Assembly: GCF_003026495.1 (NCBI RefSeq)
Contig: NZ_PYMA01000026.1
Span: forward strand, 1 to 55,181
From: Photobacterium sanctipauli
GTDB taxonomy: Bacteria; Pseudomonadota; Gammaproteobacteria; Enterobacterales; Vibrionaceae
Direction: 5' to 3'
DNA: 55,181 nt
The first letter of the stretch is position 1. Every line of letters starts with the position of its first letter. A model generated the notes under the pieces. That model was given only the letters and a program-made list of their open reading frames with translations, was not told the DNA's origin and made no database searches. The position numbers and the translations under genes were made by a program. Positions 33,484-41,900 of this stretch are shown here, piece by piece.

Positions 33484-33512
33484 AAAACAGGCACCAGAAA
33501 GGTGCCTGTTTT
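33484..33512. terminator. bidirectional terminator
   Basis: ACAGGCACC-AGAAA-GGTGCCTGT with A/T runs on both sides, directly after the zinc-ribbon gene and upstream (in sequence) of the convergent DUF411 gene end. Confidence 0.85.
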
Positions 33513-33566
33513 GTTCGTGACTAATTCACGGCTAATTTGGGTCTGGTTCTGGATCTGGGCCGCTGG

Positions 33567-34019
33567 CTAGGATTGGTTGTGGCGAGACCAAACCATGGTT
33601 TTGCCATCTTCATCAAACGCGAGCACTTCATACGGGTCTTTTTGGTTGTTGTATTCCATTCCTGGTGAACCCATTGGCATTCCAGGCACAGCCAAACCAA
33701 TCATACGTTCTGGCTTAGACTCAATGAAGCGCAGGATCTCTTCAGCAGGGACGTGTCCTTCAAACGTATAGCCGCCAATCTCAGCGGTGTGGCATGACGC
33801 GTATTGAGGCTGAATACCAAGGTCAACCTTCACAGGGATAATGTCTTGCTTGTAAACAATATCAAGATCAAAGCCATTTTCCTCCATATGATCGACCCAC
33901 TCGGTACAGCACCCACAAGACGGAGATTGGTAGTTAGTGCCTTTAATGGCCTTGGCGACTGACAGTGAGCTAATGCTTAATAGAGAAATAGCGAAAAGGG
34001 CTTTCATTGAATTTTTCAT
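33567..34019 (-). CDS. DUF411 metal-binding periplasmic protein
   Basis: 150 residues; signal peptide MKNSMKALFAISLLSISSLSVA. DUF411 landmarks: SPSCGCCTEWVDHMEENGF (CxCC metal site in a thioredoxin-like fold), QYASCHTAEIGGYTFEGHVPAEEI and the Met-rich GLAVPGMPMGSPGME. DUF411 proteins are linked to copper handling and usually sit in copper-resistance loci. The upstream gene on the same strand encodes a Cys/His-rich exported protein, supporting a small metal-response operon. Confidence 0.88.
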   Translation of the reverse strand: MKNSMKALFAISLLSISSLSVAKAIKGTNYQSPSCGCCTEWVDHMEENGFDLDIVYKQDIIPVKVDLGIQPQYASCHTAEIGGYTFEGHVPAEEILRFIESKPERMIGLAVPGMPMGSPGMEYNNQKDPYEVLAFDEDGKTMVWSRHNQS

Positions 34020-34087
34020 AATATCTACCTGATTTTTAATTAATAATGTGCTGAATTTCCTCGCTCTAATGAGAGAAGGGAAGAAAA

Positions 34088-34462
34088 TCAGATCATTGCA
34101 GGTGGACGAAGCAATTCAGTCGTCAGCTTATGGCTTTTACCATTGGGCTCGGTAAATACGGGGTCAGCAGGATACACGCTGAAGTCAATTTGGTTTTGAA
34201 GGATGGCAAACTGGGAATGGCTGGTGCTGCAGTTATGGTCCTGGCAGCAAGAATTGGCTGATGTTTCACTAACGACATCACTGCATTCAACACTAAATGC
34301 TGAGCCATGGCTTTGCTCGCAGCAATTCAGAGAGTGGCTGATGTGACATGCCGTTGAGGTAGATACAGAAGGCAATTTAGCCGCAGATGCAACAGGCAAT
34401 ACTGTATTAAACAGCATTAGCAAGATAACAAGTTTTGATAGTACTTGTTGCAGGTTGCGCAT
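34088..34462 (-). CDS. exported Cys/His-rich protein, probable copper-related
   Basis: Start chosen at ATG 34462 with AAGG 7 bases upstream; an ATG 33 bases farther up is possible. 124 residues with a signal/anchor segment (LSKLVILLMLFNTVLPVASAA). Many metal ligands follow: CHISHSLNCCEQSHGS, CSDVV, NSCCQDHNCSTSHSQ. No firm family match; it resembles the DUF2946-like small exported proteins found next to copper genes. Precedes the DUF411 gene by 68 bases. Confidence 0.65.
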   Translation of the reverse strand: MRNLQQVLSKLVILLMLFNTVLPVASAAKLPSVSTSTACHISHSLNCCEQSHGSAFSVECSDVVSETSANSCCQDHNCSTSHSQFAILQNQIDFSVYPADPVFTEPNGKSHKLTTELLRPPAMI

Positions 34463-34786
34463 AGAAAACCTTAGACGTTTAACGAAATTCACCAAGCCTT
34501 ATTGTTAGCAAAGCTGCTAAGTGCTCTGTAACTTGGATGGTAAATAGTATATCGCTCATTTTTGCTAGTTAATACCACGGTAATGAGAATTCTGTGCTGT
34601 TTGTGCAAAAAATGGCAAGTGATTGATGATAGATAATCTTTTCAATCAATCTGCCTGGATATCGCCTCAAGCCTTGTGTGATGCGGTATACAAAGGAAAT
34701 AAGCCTAACCGAACTCTGACAAAAAACTAGGACGAATGCGCTTAAATTAGTACAACTAAAAAATACAAGTTGCTAGGATTTTGGGG

Positions 34787-35143
34787 ATGCAATACACAGA
34801 ACAAGACCGTCAGGTACTTCATGACACATGGATGAGCTATAAGGCTAAGATGCGCGTAACGCAGATCGAGATGGCAAAGAAGTTAGGAGTAAGCCAACTG
34901 GTTTTCTCTGATATTTTACGTGGGCAGGTACCGCTAGAGCACCGTTTTGTAAACCAATTTTGCGACTATATCGGCGTAGATCCTGTACTAACACTTCCTT
35001 CATTGCGAAACCAAGTAGGTGGTAATTTACCGAACTCTGTCACGCTGAAAAACACCTACATAGTGGATGGTGAGATTAAGAATGTTCGCTATAGCGGCAA
35101 TCAGATTATCGTGGAATATGTACACAGCGTTGATATCCACTGA
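34787..35143 (+). CDS. XRE-type helix-turn-helix protein
   Basis: 118 residues from ATG 34787 (TTG 34781 also possible). The N-terminal MRVTQIEMAKKLGVSQLVFSDILRGQVPLEHRFVNQFCDYIGV is a Cro/CI-type helix-turn-helix. The C-terminal 45 residues are a short beta segment (SVTLKNTYIVDGEIKNVRYSGNQIIVEYV), possibly a dimer or ligand part. Regulator of unknown targets. Ends at a perfect terminator hairpin. Confidence 0.82.
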   Translation: MQYTEQDRQVLHDTWMSYKAKMRVTQIEMAKKLGVSQLVFSDILRGQVPLEHRFVNQFCDYIGVDPVLTLPSLRNQVGGNLPNSVTLKNTYIVDGEIKNVRYSGNQIIVEYVHSVDIH

Positions 35144-35174
35144 TTGTCTATTTTTGGTAAGCGGTATTTCTACT

Positions 35175-35204
35175 AAAGAGCCCTCGATGTCGAGGGCTCT
35201 TTGC
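35175..35204 (+). terminator. Rho-independent terminator
   Basis: AAAGAGCCCTCG-ATGT-CGAGGGCTCTTT, a 12-bp perfect stem after the helix-turn-helix gene. Confidence 0.9.
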
Positions 35205-35254
35205 ATTGGTGTCTTTTGTACTGGCCTCTATTGAGGGCTTAAACACCCTTGGCA

Positions 35255-36019
35255 TTATTCTGTTTCTACAAAGCTCGTTTCAGTTTGCTGACTGTTTGTA
35301 TGTTCACGCTTTATACTCGACCACTCAGGCACAAACAAATAGAGGACAGCAGCACTGCAAAGTGAGGCGATCAGATCCGTCGGCCAGTGCATGCCAAGCC
35401 AAATACGGCTAATACCAACGCCGGTTGCCCACAGTAATATCATCCCAGCGGGAATTAATTGTCTACGGCGAATGAAAAAACCGCCCCAGAAGGTGACACA
35501 AATTGCAGCAAAAATTGTGTGGCCAGAAGGCAGGGAGTAGTTTGTTTCCCCTTGCCAATGGCTGATTCGCCATGGGCTAACAAACTGTTGAGCTTGGCTT
35601 ACCGCAACATCTTTTTGGGCTGAGTTAAGCTGGTAGAAGGCTTCGGGGGATTTCACTATATCTAGCGCTTGCAACTGATAAGTATAGGGGCGCGGTACTT
35701 CGGTAATATGCTTCATAGCTGTTTTAGCGACAAAGCTTAGTACCAGTAGAATAGCAAATTGCACGCCCAGCTTGATGATCTGCTGCCTAGGAAGCTTAAG
35801 TACGATAGGCGTTAAGCAGAGTAGGGCAACAGTAACTAAAAAACCTGGGTTACCTGCTGAGAACGATAATACAGAGAAAAGTAAGCCTGTTGGCATAGAT
35901 GCTGACTCGGTAAGATCAGCACGAGAGTAAAACATTAATGCCCCTGATAAGATGGTGGCAAAAAGTAACAGGGCTATATAGCCAGGGATCTTATCAGTGA
36001 TGAATCGTCTAAAAAGCAT
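35255..36019 (-). CDS. PAP2-family membrane phosphatase (PgpB-like)
   Basis: 254 residues, about six membrane helices. All three PAP2 signature blocks are present: KHITEVPRP (KxxxxxxRP), YSLPSGH (PSGH) and GISRIWLGMHWPTD (SRxxxxxHxxxD). Size, topology and the long periplasmic loop fit PgpB, which removes phosphate from phosphatidylglycerol phosphate and undecaprenyl pyrophosphate at the periplasmic face. Single gene. Confidence 0.9.
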   Translation of the reverse strand: MLFRRFITDKIPGYIALLLFATILSGALMFYSRADLTESASMPTGLLFSVLSFSAGNPGFLVTVALLCLTPIVLKLPRQQIIKLGVQFAILLVLSFVAKTAMKHITEVPRPYTYQLQALDIVKSPEAFYQLNSAQKDVAVSQAQQFVSPWRISHWQGETNYSLPSGHTIFAAICVTFWGGFFIRRRQLIPAGMILLWATGVGISRIWLGMHWPTDLIASLCSAAVLYLFVPEWSSIKREHTNSQQTETSFVETE

Positions 36020-36177
36020 AATCTCTGTTTATGAATGAAAGGGGGCTGAATTCTAACAGATGGTATAACTCTCAGCGTAAAAAAAATGTCATTTTATCAA
36101 GGCGCTGATTCAGCTAATGTACAGCTTAAAAGCAGCATCTTGCTAATTAGTGAGTTACAACTTTAATAGGGATAGTA

Positions 36178-37128
36178 ATGAAAATTGGCGTAATCGGCTT
36201 GGGCGATATAGCCGAAAAAGCACATTTACCGGTATTAACTCAATTGGCTGGCGTAGAGCTCGTGTTTTGCACTCGAAACCCTGAGAGGTTGAAGTACCTT
36301 GCGGAAAAGTTTCGAATCAGCGAGTACTACACGGATTATAAAGATCTGGTAAAAGCTGGTGTTGATGCCGTCATGATCCACAGTGCGACATCTTCTCATT
36401 TTGAGATAGCACGTTTCTTTTTAGATATCGGCATGCCTGTATTTGTCGATAAGCCGCTAGCTTCAACTTATCAGGAGTGTGAGCAGCTACACGACTTAGC
36501 TGAGCAGAAACAACAGCCGTTATTTGTCGGCTTTAACCGTCGTTATATCCCATTGTACCAAGCGCACCTACCATCAGTGACTGCGCCTGCTTCGCCAGAC
36601 GTGCCATTGTTGTCACTGCGTTGGGAGAAGAACCGCTATGATTTAACCAGTGAAACACGGACTTTTATCTTCGATGATTTTATTCATCCTTTAGATAGTA
36701 CCAATATTCACGGCTCAATTTCTGCCGACGATCTTTTCATTACGTCTCAATTTGACTCAACAGCAAAAGATGAAACAAAACTGGCTCGCTTAGATGTTCA
36801 GTGGCAACAAGGGGGAACCTTGTTCCATGCTTCAATGAATCGCTTGAATGGCATTACCAATGAGGTGATCAGCGCGACTTATCGTAACCTGACATATCGC
36901 TTTAATTCATTTGTTGAAGGCAACAAGTGGCAAGGTAATCGTCATGAAATAGTGAAATTAGCTGATTGGACGCCAATGCTTGCCTCTAAAGGCTTTTATG
37001 GCATGGCTGAACATTGGCTAGACGTGATTAAAACGGGTAAGCAAGCACATGATGTTACCCAGAGAAATCTCCATTCACACTATTTGGCCGAGTCTGTTTA
37101 CCAGAAGGTAGTGGCATCGAACGTTTGA
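36178..37128 (+). CDS. Gfo/Idh/MocA-family oxidoreductase
   Basis: 316 residues. N-terminal Rossmann fold (MKIGVIGLGDIAEKAHLPVL), the DAVMIHSATSSHFEIA strand, and the family motif here as VDKPLAST in place of EKPL. A C-terminal substrate domain follows, with FDDFIHPLD carrying the His expected near the active site. NAD(P)-dependent oxidation of a sugar or inositol-like substrate is likely; E. coli MviM/YceM-like proteins share this size. Stand-alone gene. Confidence 0.85.
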   Translation: MKIGVIGLGDIAEKAHLPVLTQLAGVELVFCTRNPERLKYLAEKFRISEYYTDYKDLVKAGVDAVMIHSATSSHFEIARFFLDIGMPVFVDKPLASTYQECEQLHDLAEQKQQPLFVGFNRRYIPLYQAHLPSVTAPASPDVPLLSLRWEKNRYDLTSETRTFIFDDFIHPLDSTNIHGSISADDLFITSQFDSTAKDETKLARLDVQWQQGGTLFHASMNRLNGITNEVISATYRNLTYRFNSFVEGNKWQGNRHEIVKLADWTPMLASKGFYGMAEHWLDVIKTGKQAHDVTQRNLHSHYLAESVYQKVVASNV

Positions 37129-37524
37129 CGATAAGCCAGAGCAGATAGCAACTGACGGCTAGCTCGCCCTATATAACACTTCACCTTGAAAACTGCATGT
37201 AAATGGTACTTATATGCAGTGTTTCCTTTCTCACTGTCTATTGAATGCGAATTTCAAACTGAATAACGGTGTATTCATATGTCTGTAGTGGCTTATTGCT
37301 GGGTGGCAGCGGCAGAATTTTGGCCAAAAAATATTTTGAACTCAAAATATTTTTGAACATCATCAGCTTCCGCTAACTCACTAGTGCGACAGATAAAATT
37401 TGATTTGAATCACATTTTTTCTTTGTGTTTTAAGAAAAACAACCACTTGCCCAAAAATAAATAACTAGCCCTGCAAGATTTATGCTGCTAAAGTGCCGCC
37501 CCTCACACACAGCGTGAGAATATT
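37129..37524. promoter_or_regulatory. BCCT upstream region with two palindromes
   Basis: 396 bases without a gene. 37193-37219 is CTGCATGTAA-N7-TTATATGCAG (one mismatch). 37327-37354 is a perfect 13-bp inverted repeat, AAAAATATTTTGA-AC-TCAAAATATTTTT, about 170 bases before the transporter start. Too AT-rich for a terminator, it is a likely operator or a nucleoid-protein site. No regulator gene is adjacent. Confidence 0.45.
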
Positions 37525-39090
37525 ATGCTAAGCAATACCCTAAAAGGTAGCGACAAACTTGTTCCAGCTCTAACGATTAGTTTCATGGGGCTTTTCCTTC
37601 TTTTCTCCCTCATTGATTTACAGACGGTCACTCAGTTAATCGGTGCGGCGTTCACTGCAACCACAGCCTATTTTGGTGAATTCTGGCAGTGGCTCATGGT
37701 GCTTAATTTTGCGGTAGCTGTTGTTATTGCATGCAGCTCATACGGTCGTACCCGTATGGGATCACTAAAAAAACCAAACATTGGTACCTTCCGCTGGTTG
37801 GCAATGATCATGTGTACATTGCTTGCAGGTGGCGGTGTGTTCTGGTCAGCTGCTGAACCTATCTATCATTTCCTTACGCCATCGCCGAGCTACCCTTCGG
37901 TAACGGCAGCTTCAGCGGAAGCTGTTTCTCCGGCATTGAGCCAGAGCTTTTTGCACTGGGGATTCCTTGCTTGGGCGGTATTGGGCACCTTGGCAACGAT
38001 TGTACTGATGTATGCTCACCACCAGGGTGGTGTCAAACTACGCCCGCGTGCACTGCTATATCCTATTTTGGGTGATCGCCTCGAAAACCACTGGGTAGGC
38101 TCAGTGATTGATGCTTGCTCAATTATTGCGGTTGCAGCAGGTACTATTGGTCCTATCGGCTTTTTAGCGTCTCAGTTGGGCTATAGCCTGGAAGCCGTGC
38201 TGGGTATTGAAAACTCAATGACCAGCCAAATGGGTATTCTGGCTGCGGTTGTCGCGATTTACTCAATCTCTGCATTCACTGGGATGGACAAAGGTCTGCA
38301 ATGGCTTAGCCGTTTCAATGTCGTTGGTGCCTTTGCTCTGCTAATGATCATGTTGGTGTTTGGTCCAACCCAGTTCATTTTTGAACACTTCGGTTCTGCA
38401 TTTGCGATGTATCTGCAGCAAGCACCTGAAATGAGTGTTAATGCCGCTGACCCGGGCTGGAATCAATGGTGGACATGGTTCTTCTGGGGTTGGTTTATTG
38501 GCTTCGCGCCAATGATGGCTATCTTCATTGCACGAATTTCAGAAGGTCGTAGTATTCGCGAGCTGGTACTGACTGTTGCTATCGGTGCGCCAATCGTGAC
38601 GAATTTCTGGTTTACCGTATTGGGTGGTACAGGCATCTTCTTTGAGCTACAAATGCCGGGCAGTATTTCTGCACCGTTGGCCGAAGCGGGGTTGCCTGCG
38701 GTATTGCTTGCGTCTCTTGCACAGCTCCCATTTAGTGATCTGCTTATTCCGGCATTCTTGGTACTGACCACAACCTTTGTGGTTACCACAGGCGACTCAA
38801 TGGCCTATTCCATTGCTATGGTGGTGTCTGGTGATAATGAGCCAACCAAAGGTCAGCGCTTGTTCTGGGCAATCACCATGGGTTGTATTGCAGCAGTACT
38901 GCTTGTTGCAGGTGATGGCGGCCTTAATGCGTTGCAGTCATTCATTGTGATCACCGCTGCGCCGGTATCCCTATTGATTGCTATTACGCTGATCACAGGG
39001 CCAATGGCTGCGAAGCGAATGAAAAAGCAAAAAGTGGCGGAGAAAGACGCTGTTTGGCAACAAGGCGACGTTGCCAGCCAGTCTTTATAA
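37525..39090 (+). CDS. BCCT-family transporter
   Basis: 521 residues with 12 hydrophobic segments. The BCCT signature lies in WNQWWTWFFWGWFIGFAPMMAIFIARISEGRSIRE, with the earlier GGGVFWSAAEPIYHFLTP segment. BCCT carriers take up betaine, choline, carnitine or related compounds with Na+ or by exchange. This one lacks a long regulatory C-terminal tail, so osmotic gating is uncertain. Its stop codon is the first base pair of a MITE-like element. Confidence 0.92.
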   Translation: MLSNTLKGSDKLVPALTISFMGLFLLFSLIDLQTVTQLIGAAFTATTAYFGEFWQWLMVLNFAVAVVIACSSYGRTRMGSLKKPNIGTFRWLAMIMCTLLAGGGVFWSAAEPIYHFLTPSPSYPSVTAASAEAVSPALSQSFLHWGFLAWAVLGTLATIVLMYAHHQGGVKLRPRALLYPILGDRLENHWVGSVIDACSIIAVAAGTIGPIGFLASQLGYSLEAVLGIENSMTSQMGILAAVVAIYSISAFTGMDKGLQWLSRFNVVGAFALLMIMLVFGPTQFIFEHFGSAFAMYLQQAPEMSVNAADPGWNQWWTWFFWGWFIGFAPMMAIFIARISEGRSIRELVLTVAIGAPIVTNFWFTVLGGTGIFFELQMPGSISAPLAEAGLPAVLLASLAQLPFSDLLIPAFLVLTTTFVVTTGDSMAYSIAMVVSGDNEPTKGQRLFWAITMGCIAAVLLVAGDGGLNALQSFIVITAAPVSLLIAITLITGPMAAKRMKKQKVAEKDAVWQQGDVASQSL

Positions 39091-39251
39091 TACCAACCTA
39101 CATAAGTACTGGATCAGTCTTACTGGTTAAAATCGTTGTTCTCTACGTTAGAGATTTTGTCATTAGAACCACTAGTGGCTGCAATCTCTGCCTTGATAAC
39201 AACGATTTTTCCTGCGTAATACTTAGATCAATTACTTATCCAGATTGGTAT
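39090..39251. mobile_element. MITE-like 162-bp inverted-repeat element
   Basis: The ends read ATACCAACCTACATAAGTA at the left and, on the other strand, ATACCAATCTGGATAAGTA at the right. Inner arms also pair: AAAATCGTTGTT with AACAACGATTTT, AGAGATT with AATCTCT, and ACCACTAGTGG at the centre. The whole is one long imperfect palindrome. If the ends are taken as TACCAA...TTGGTA, both flanks are TAA, a possible 3-bp target duplication. No coding potential. It begins within the BCCT stop codon. Confidence 0.75.
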
Positions 39252-39298
39252 AAGTTGTTACTGCTTGCTTCAAGCACAAAAAAGTAGATTGCAATAGA

Positions 39299-39330
39299 AA
39301 GCCGAGAGTAGAGATGCTCTCGGCTTTTTG
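39299..39330 (+). terminator. Rho-independent terminator
   Basis: AAGCCGAGAG-N8-CTCTCGGCTT followed by a T run. It is the likely end of the BCCT transcript, now separated from the gene by the MITE-like element. Confidence 0.88.
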
Positions 39331-39346
39331 CATAGTGGTTTGCTAA

Positions 39347-40105
39347 TTATCGCTGATTTGTATTTTGCAGTATCGAAAGTGGCGATTGTTGAGGCTTACG
39401 GCGAAGGGTAACAAAGCCGATTAACGCCATACCGAACAGGGCTAGAGACCCCGGCTCTGGTACCGCTGTCAGATTCAGGTTTAAATCCCAATGATCTGAG
39501 GTCATTCTCGTTGTCCGATCTGCTGCGCCATTGGTTTGTTGGATCCATGTTGAAGCGCCAAATACATTCTTGTTCTTAGCATTGGCACCTAAGCCAAACT
39601 GAAAGGTGTGGGGAAGTTTATATTTGTCGATTTCGTAAACATCGTTACCGATAGTAATCGTCCCCATAATGCTGGAAAAGAAATCAATATCTGAGCTGCC
39701 CGGCGCCGCGAGGTTATTGGCATTATATGCGGAGGCAGCATCATCGTTTTTGCTGTAACGTGCACCACCTTCCTTAACGTAATGATTTGATGTTTCAAGA
39801 AAATCCTTGAAAGTCAGATCAATGGTCGCTTCCAAGTTATTCAAATTCATCGCTGTGGCTTTCAATGTGGCAGTCCAATCATTTTGGTTTGCCGAGTCAT
39901 TGTTTATGGTGAGCATTCCATCAATGGAGAAGTAGTTGTTATGGCAGCGGTTTCCTGAAATGTCCCGGTTTGTCCAGAGGCCATGAGAGCTGCCACAGCG
40001 CTGTACTTGCGCATCAGAAACTTTATATAACACGGCAGCTTGGGCTAGTGATGGTGTAACACTGAGGGTAGTTAGTAATGTGATAGCTGATAGTAGTTTG
40101 TTCAT
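39347..40105 (-). CDS. PEP-CTERM-sorted exported protein
   Basis: 252 residues with signal peptide MNKLLSAITLLTTLSVTPSLAQA. The C-terminus VPEPGSLALFGMALIGFVTLRRK is a textbook PEP-CTERM signal, followed unusually by a 15-residue tail (PQQSPLSILQNTNQR) after the basic cluster. The body is a beta-rich domain with an early CGSSHGLWTNRDISGNRC segment that could close a disulphide. Function unknown; such proteins are sorted by exosortase, often with exopolysaccharide genes, none of which is here. Confidence 0.85.
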   Translation of the reverse strand: MNKLLSAITLLTTLSVTPSLAQAAVLYKVSDAQVQRCGSSHGLWTNRDISGNRCHNNYFSIDGMLTINNDSANQNDWTATLKATAMNLNNLEATIDLTFKDFLETSNHYVKEGGARYSKNDDAASAYNANNLAAPGSSDIDFFSSIMGTITIGNDVYEIDKYKLPHTFQFGLGANAKNKNVFGASTWIQQTNGAADRTTRMTSDHWDLNLNLTAVPEPGSLALFGMALIGFVTLRRKPQQSPLSILQNTNQR

Positions 40106-40170
40106 GATGACTCCCTTTATACATGTTGTGATATATGCATAAGGATGAGCAATCGGTGTGCCAGTTTTTA

Positions 40171-40189
40171 TACTGATGTAGGTTGGTAT
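40171..40189 (-). repeat. solitary copy of the MITE terminal repeat
   Basis: The reverse strand reads ATACCAACCTACATCAGTA, 18 of 19 bases identical to the left end of the element at 39090. No second end was found nearby. A shorter 10-base match (ATACCAACCT) is at 51598-51607. Confidence 0.55.
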
Positions 40190-40199
40190 CAGCCATTAC

Positions 40200-40226
40200 A
40201 AAAAAAGTGGCTTCCGAAGAAGCCAC
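40200..40226 (-). terminator. Rho-independent terminator of the amidinotransferase gene
   Basis: On the reverse strand GTGGCTTC-TTCG-GAAGCCAC followed by a T run. It lies 37 bases past the amidinotransferase stop. Confidence 0.9.
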
Positions 40227-40262
40227 AAACGAGGGATAGATTAATGTCGGAGATGAATACGA

Positions 40263-41495
40263 TTAGTATTCCCAGTACTCAACACTGTGAGCGCCAAAGA
40301 ACTGATTCGAGAAGTAGTCTTCACAAGTACCTTCACGCCATACATCGGCAGTTGCACAGTGTAGGCCACCACCAAAGGCATACGCATCACGAAGGTCGAC
40401 AGGAATGACTTCGAAGCCAAGCTTGTCGAACTGTTCCATTTGGCCTGTCTCAGTTGCTTCGACACACACGGTGTTATGGTCGAGGATCAAGGTATTCATT
40501 GATAGCCACGTACTTGAGTAGCATAGTGGTGGCGGGTTATCCCATGCAGGGTTTACTGCTTCGACAATTTCCCAGTCATTCTTCTCGAAGATTTCACGTT
40601 GCCCTTTAAAGAGTGGGCGATGCGGATTCAACAGCATCAAGCCAGGTCTTAGTGGGCAGAATGTGGCATCGATATGGATCGGGTGGTTATCCTCGAAGCT
40701 CAGTGTATGGACCCGGTAGCCTTGAGGCTCATACTTACGCTTGATCCAGCGGATCCCTGCAAGGTTTGTGGTGAGACCGTGTTGAACAAAGATATCTTTA
40801 CCTAAACGCATGACATCGGCAGCATCGAATAGGATATCGGTTTCCTTGGTGCTGTATTCTTTGCGAAGTGAGCGGGCCATGGTTTCTTCGTCAGACAAAT
40901 ATTCGTAGGCCGCAACATAATCCATACGGAAGCTATCGTCAGACAGGCGAGGGCGTGGTGCTTGCTCTATCAAGCAGTTTGGATCTGACTCGAAATATTC
41001 GCGTAATAAGTCGACGTAGGCTAAATACTCAAAGTAGCGGCTGCGGAAACTCATTGGTGCCATCAGAATGCTTTTACCCATTGTTAATAGGCAGTCACGT
41101 GGTGGCATTACACCAAAACCTGAACTGATAGAGAAATCGGGTGTGGTGATCCTTGAATGCCAGTCGACGGCTCCTGGGCGGTCGACAATGATCCCTCTGT
41201 CTTCAAGCGTTTTAGCGAAACCGTTTAAGCATTCGTTCGCACGGTCGATGGATTCTTGAGTACGACGACCAGCCTTGCTTCCACGCATAGGGGAATCAGC
41301 GGGGATTTTCTCATTACTGGCAGGGCATGCTTCTGGTATATGTTGGTTATCCGCAATCCCCACGATAACGTGACGAAGTGGGTCGAAATCATTGTAAGAT
41401 TCTACGTGTATATTAGGGCGCACGTAGGGGACACCGGAATCTTTTCTTTCAAGAGGCAAAGAAGCATTGGGATATAGATCGTTAGAAACACTCAT
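40263..41495 (-). CDS. glycine amidinotransferase (AGAT)-like enzyme
   Basis: 410 residues, aligned along its whole length with arginine:glycine amidinotransferase. Catalytic residues by motif: Asp 227 in FDAADVMRLGKDIFVQ, His 274 in HPIHIDATFCPLRPG and Cys 380 in FGGGLHCATADV. The WLSMNTLILD and VEATE segments also match. The family moves the amidino group of arginine to glycine or another amine, giving guanidinoacetate and ornithine. Bacterial members often work in secondary metabolism (cyanotoxin or phaseolotoxin pathways), so the acceptor is uncertain. Divergent from the AraC regulator gene; ends at its own terminator. Confidence 0.87.
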   Translation of the reverse strand: MSVSNDLYPNASLPLERKDSGVPYVRPNIHVESYNDFDPLRHVIVGIADNQHIPEACPASNEKIPADSPMRGSKAGRRTQESIDRANECLNGFAKTLEDRGIIVDRPGAVDWHSRITTPDFSISSGFGVMPPRDCLLTMGKSILMAPMSFRSRYFEYLAYVDLLREYFESDPNCLIEQAPRPRLSDDSFRMDYVAAYEYLSDEETMARSLRKEYSTKETDILFDAADVMRLGKDIFVQHGLTTNLAGIRWIKRKYEPQGYRVHTLSFEDNHPIHIDATFCPLRPGLMLLNPHRPLFKGQREIFEKNDWEIVEAVNPAWDNPPPLCYSSTWLSMNTLILDHNTVCVEATETGQMEQFDKLGFEVIPVDLRDAYAFGGGLHCATADVWREGTCEDYFSNQFFGAHSVEYWEY

Positions 41496-41900
41496 TTTAA
41501 ATCTCCAATAGAATCAATTATTAGTCACTTATGAAATAGGATTTAGCCACTAATATTTGTTACAGCACGAAGGGTAGAGGTTTTATTAATAAGAAGGATG
41601 AAATACCAATTTAATTAATCGCTTCATCCTTCAATGAAGTTAATATCGCTGTTATTTAATGTGTTTAATAGTCAATTAATGCCGATAACTAACAGATTTC
41701 TGCCGACTAGTAATAAATTGGATTTCATCGGTGAGTAAAACCTAAAAATAACGCGGATAATTATTCACAATATATTCAGTGGGTTACGTGCTTCATATTA
41801 TTGGTTGTTGATATTGTCTAAAGTCACACTTTAAAACACTGTAAATAGTATTGAAATTCTCCTTGGGTATATATATTGAAAAGGCTGAGGAGGTTTTACT
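41496..41900. promoter_or_regulatory. divergent region between amidinotransferase and AraC genes
   Basis: 405 AT-rich bases without a gene. GAAGGATGAA (41593-41602) and TTCATCCTTC (41623-41632) form a perfect 10-bp inverted repeat around ATACCAATTTAATTAATCGC. It could be an operator or hairpin. The AGGAGG at 41888-41893 is the ribosome site of the AraC gene. Confidence 0.45.
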
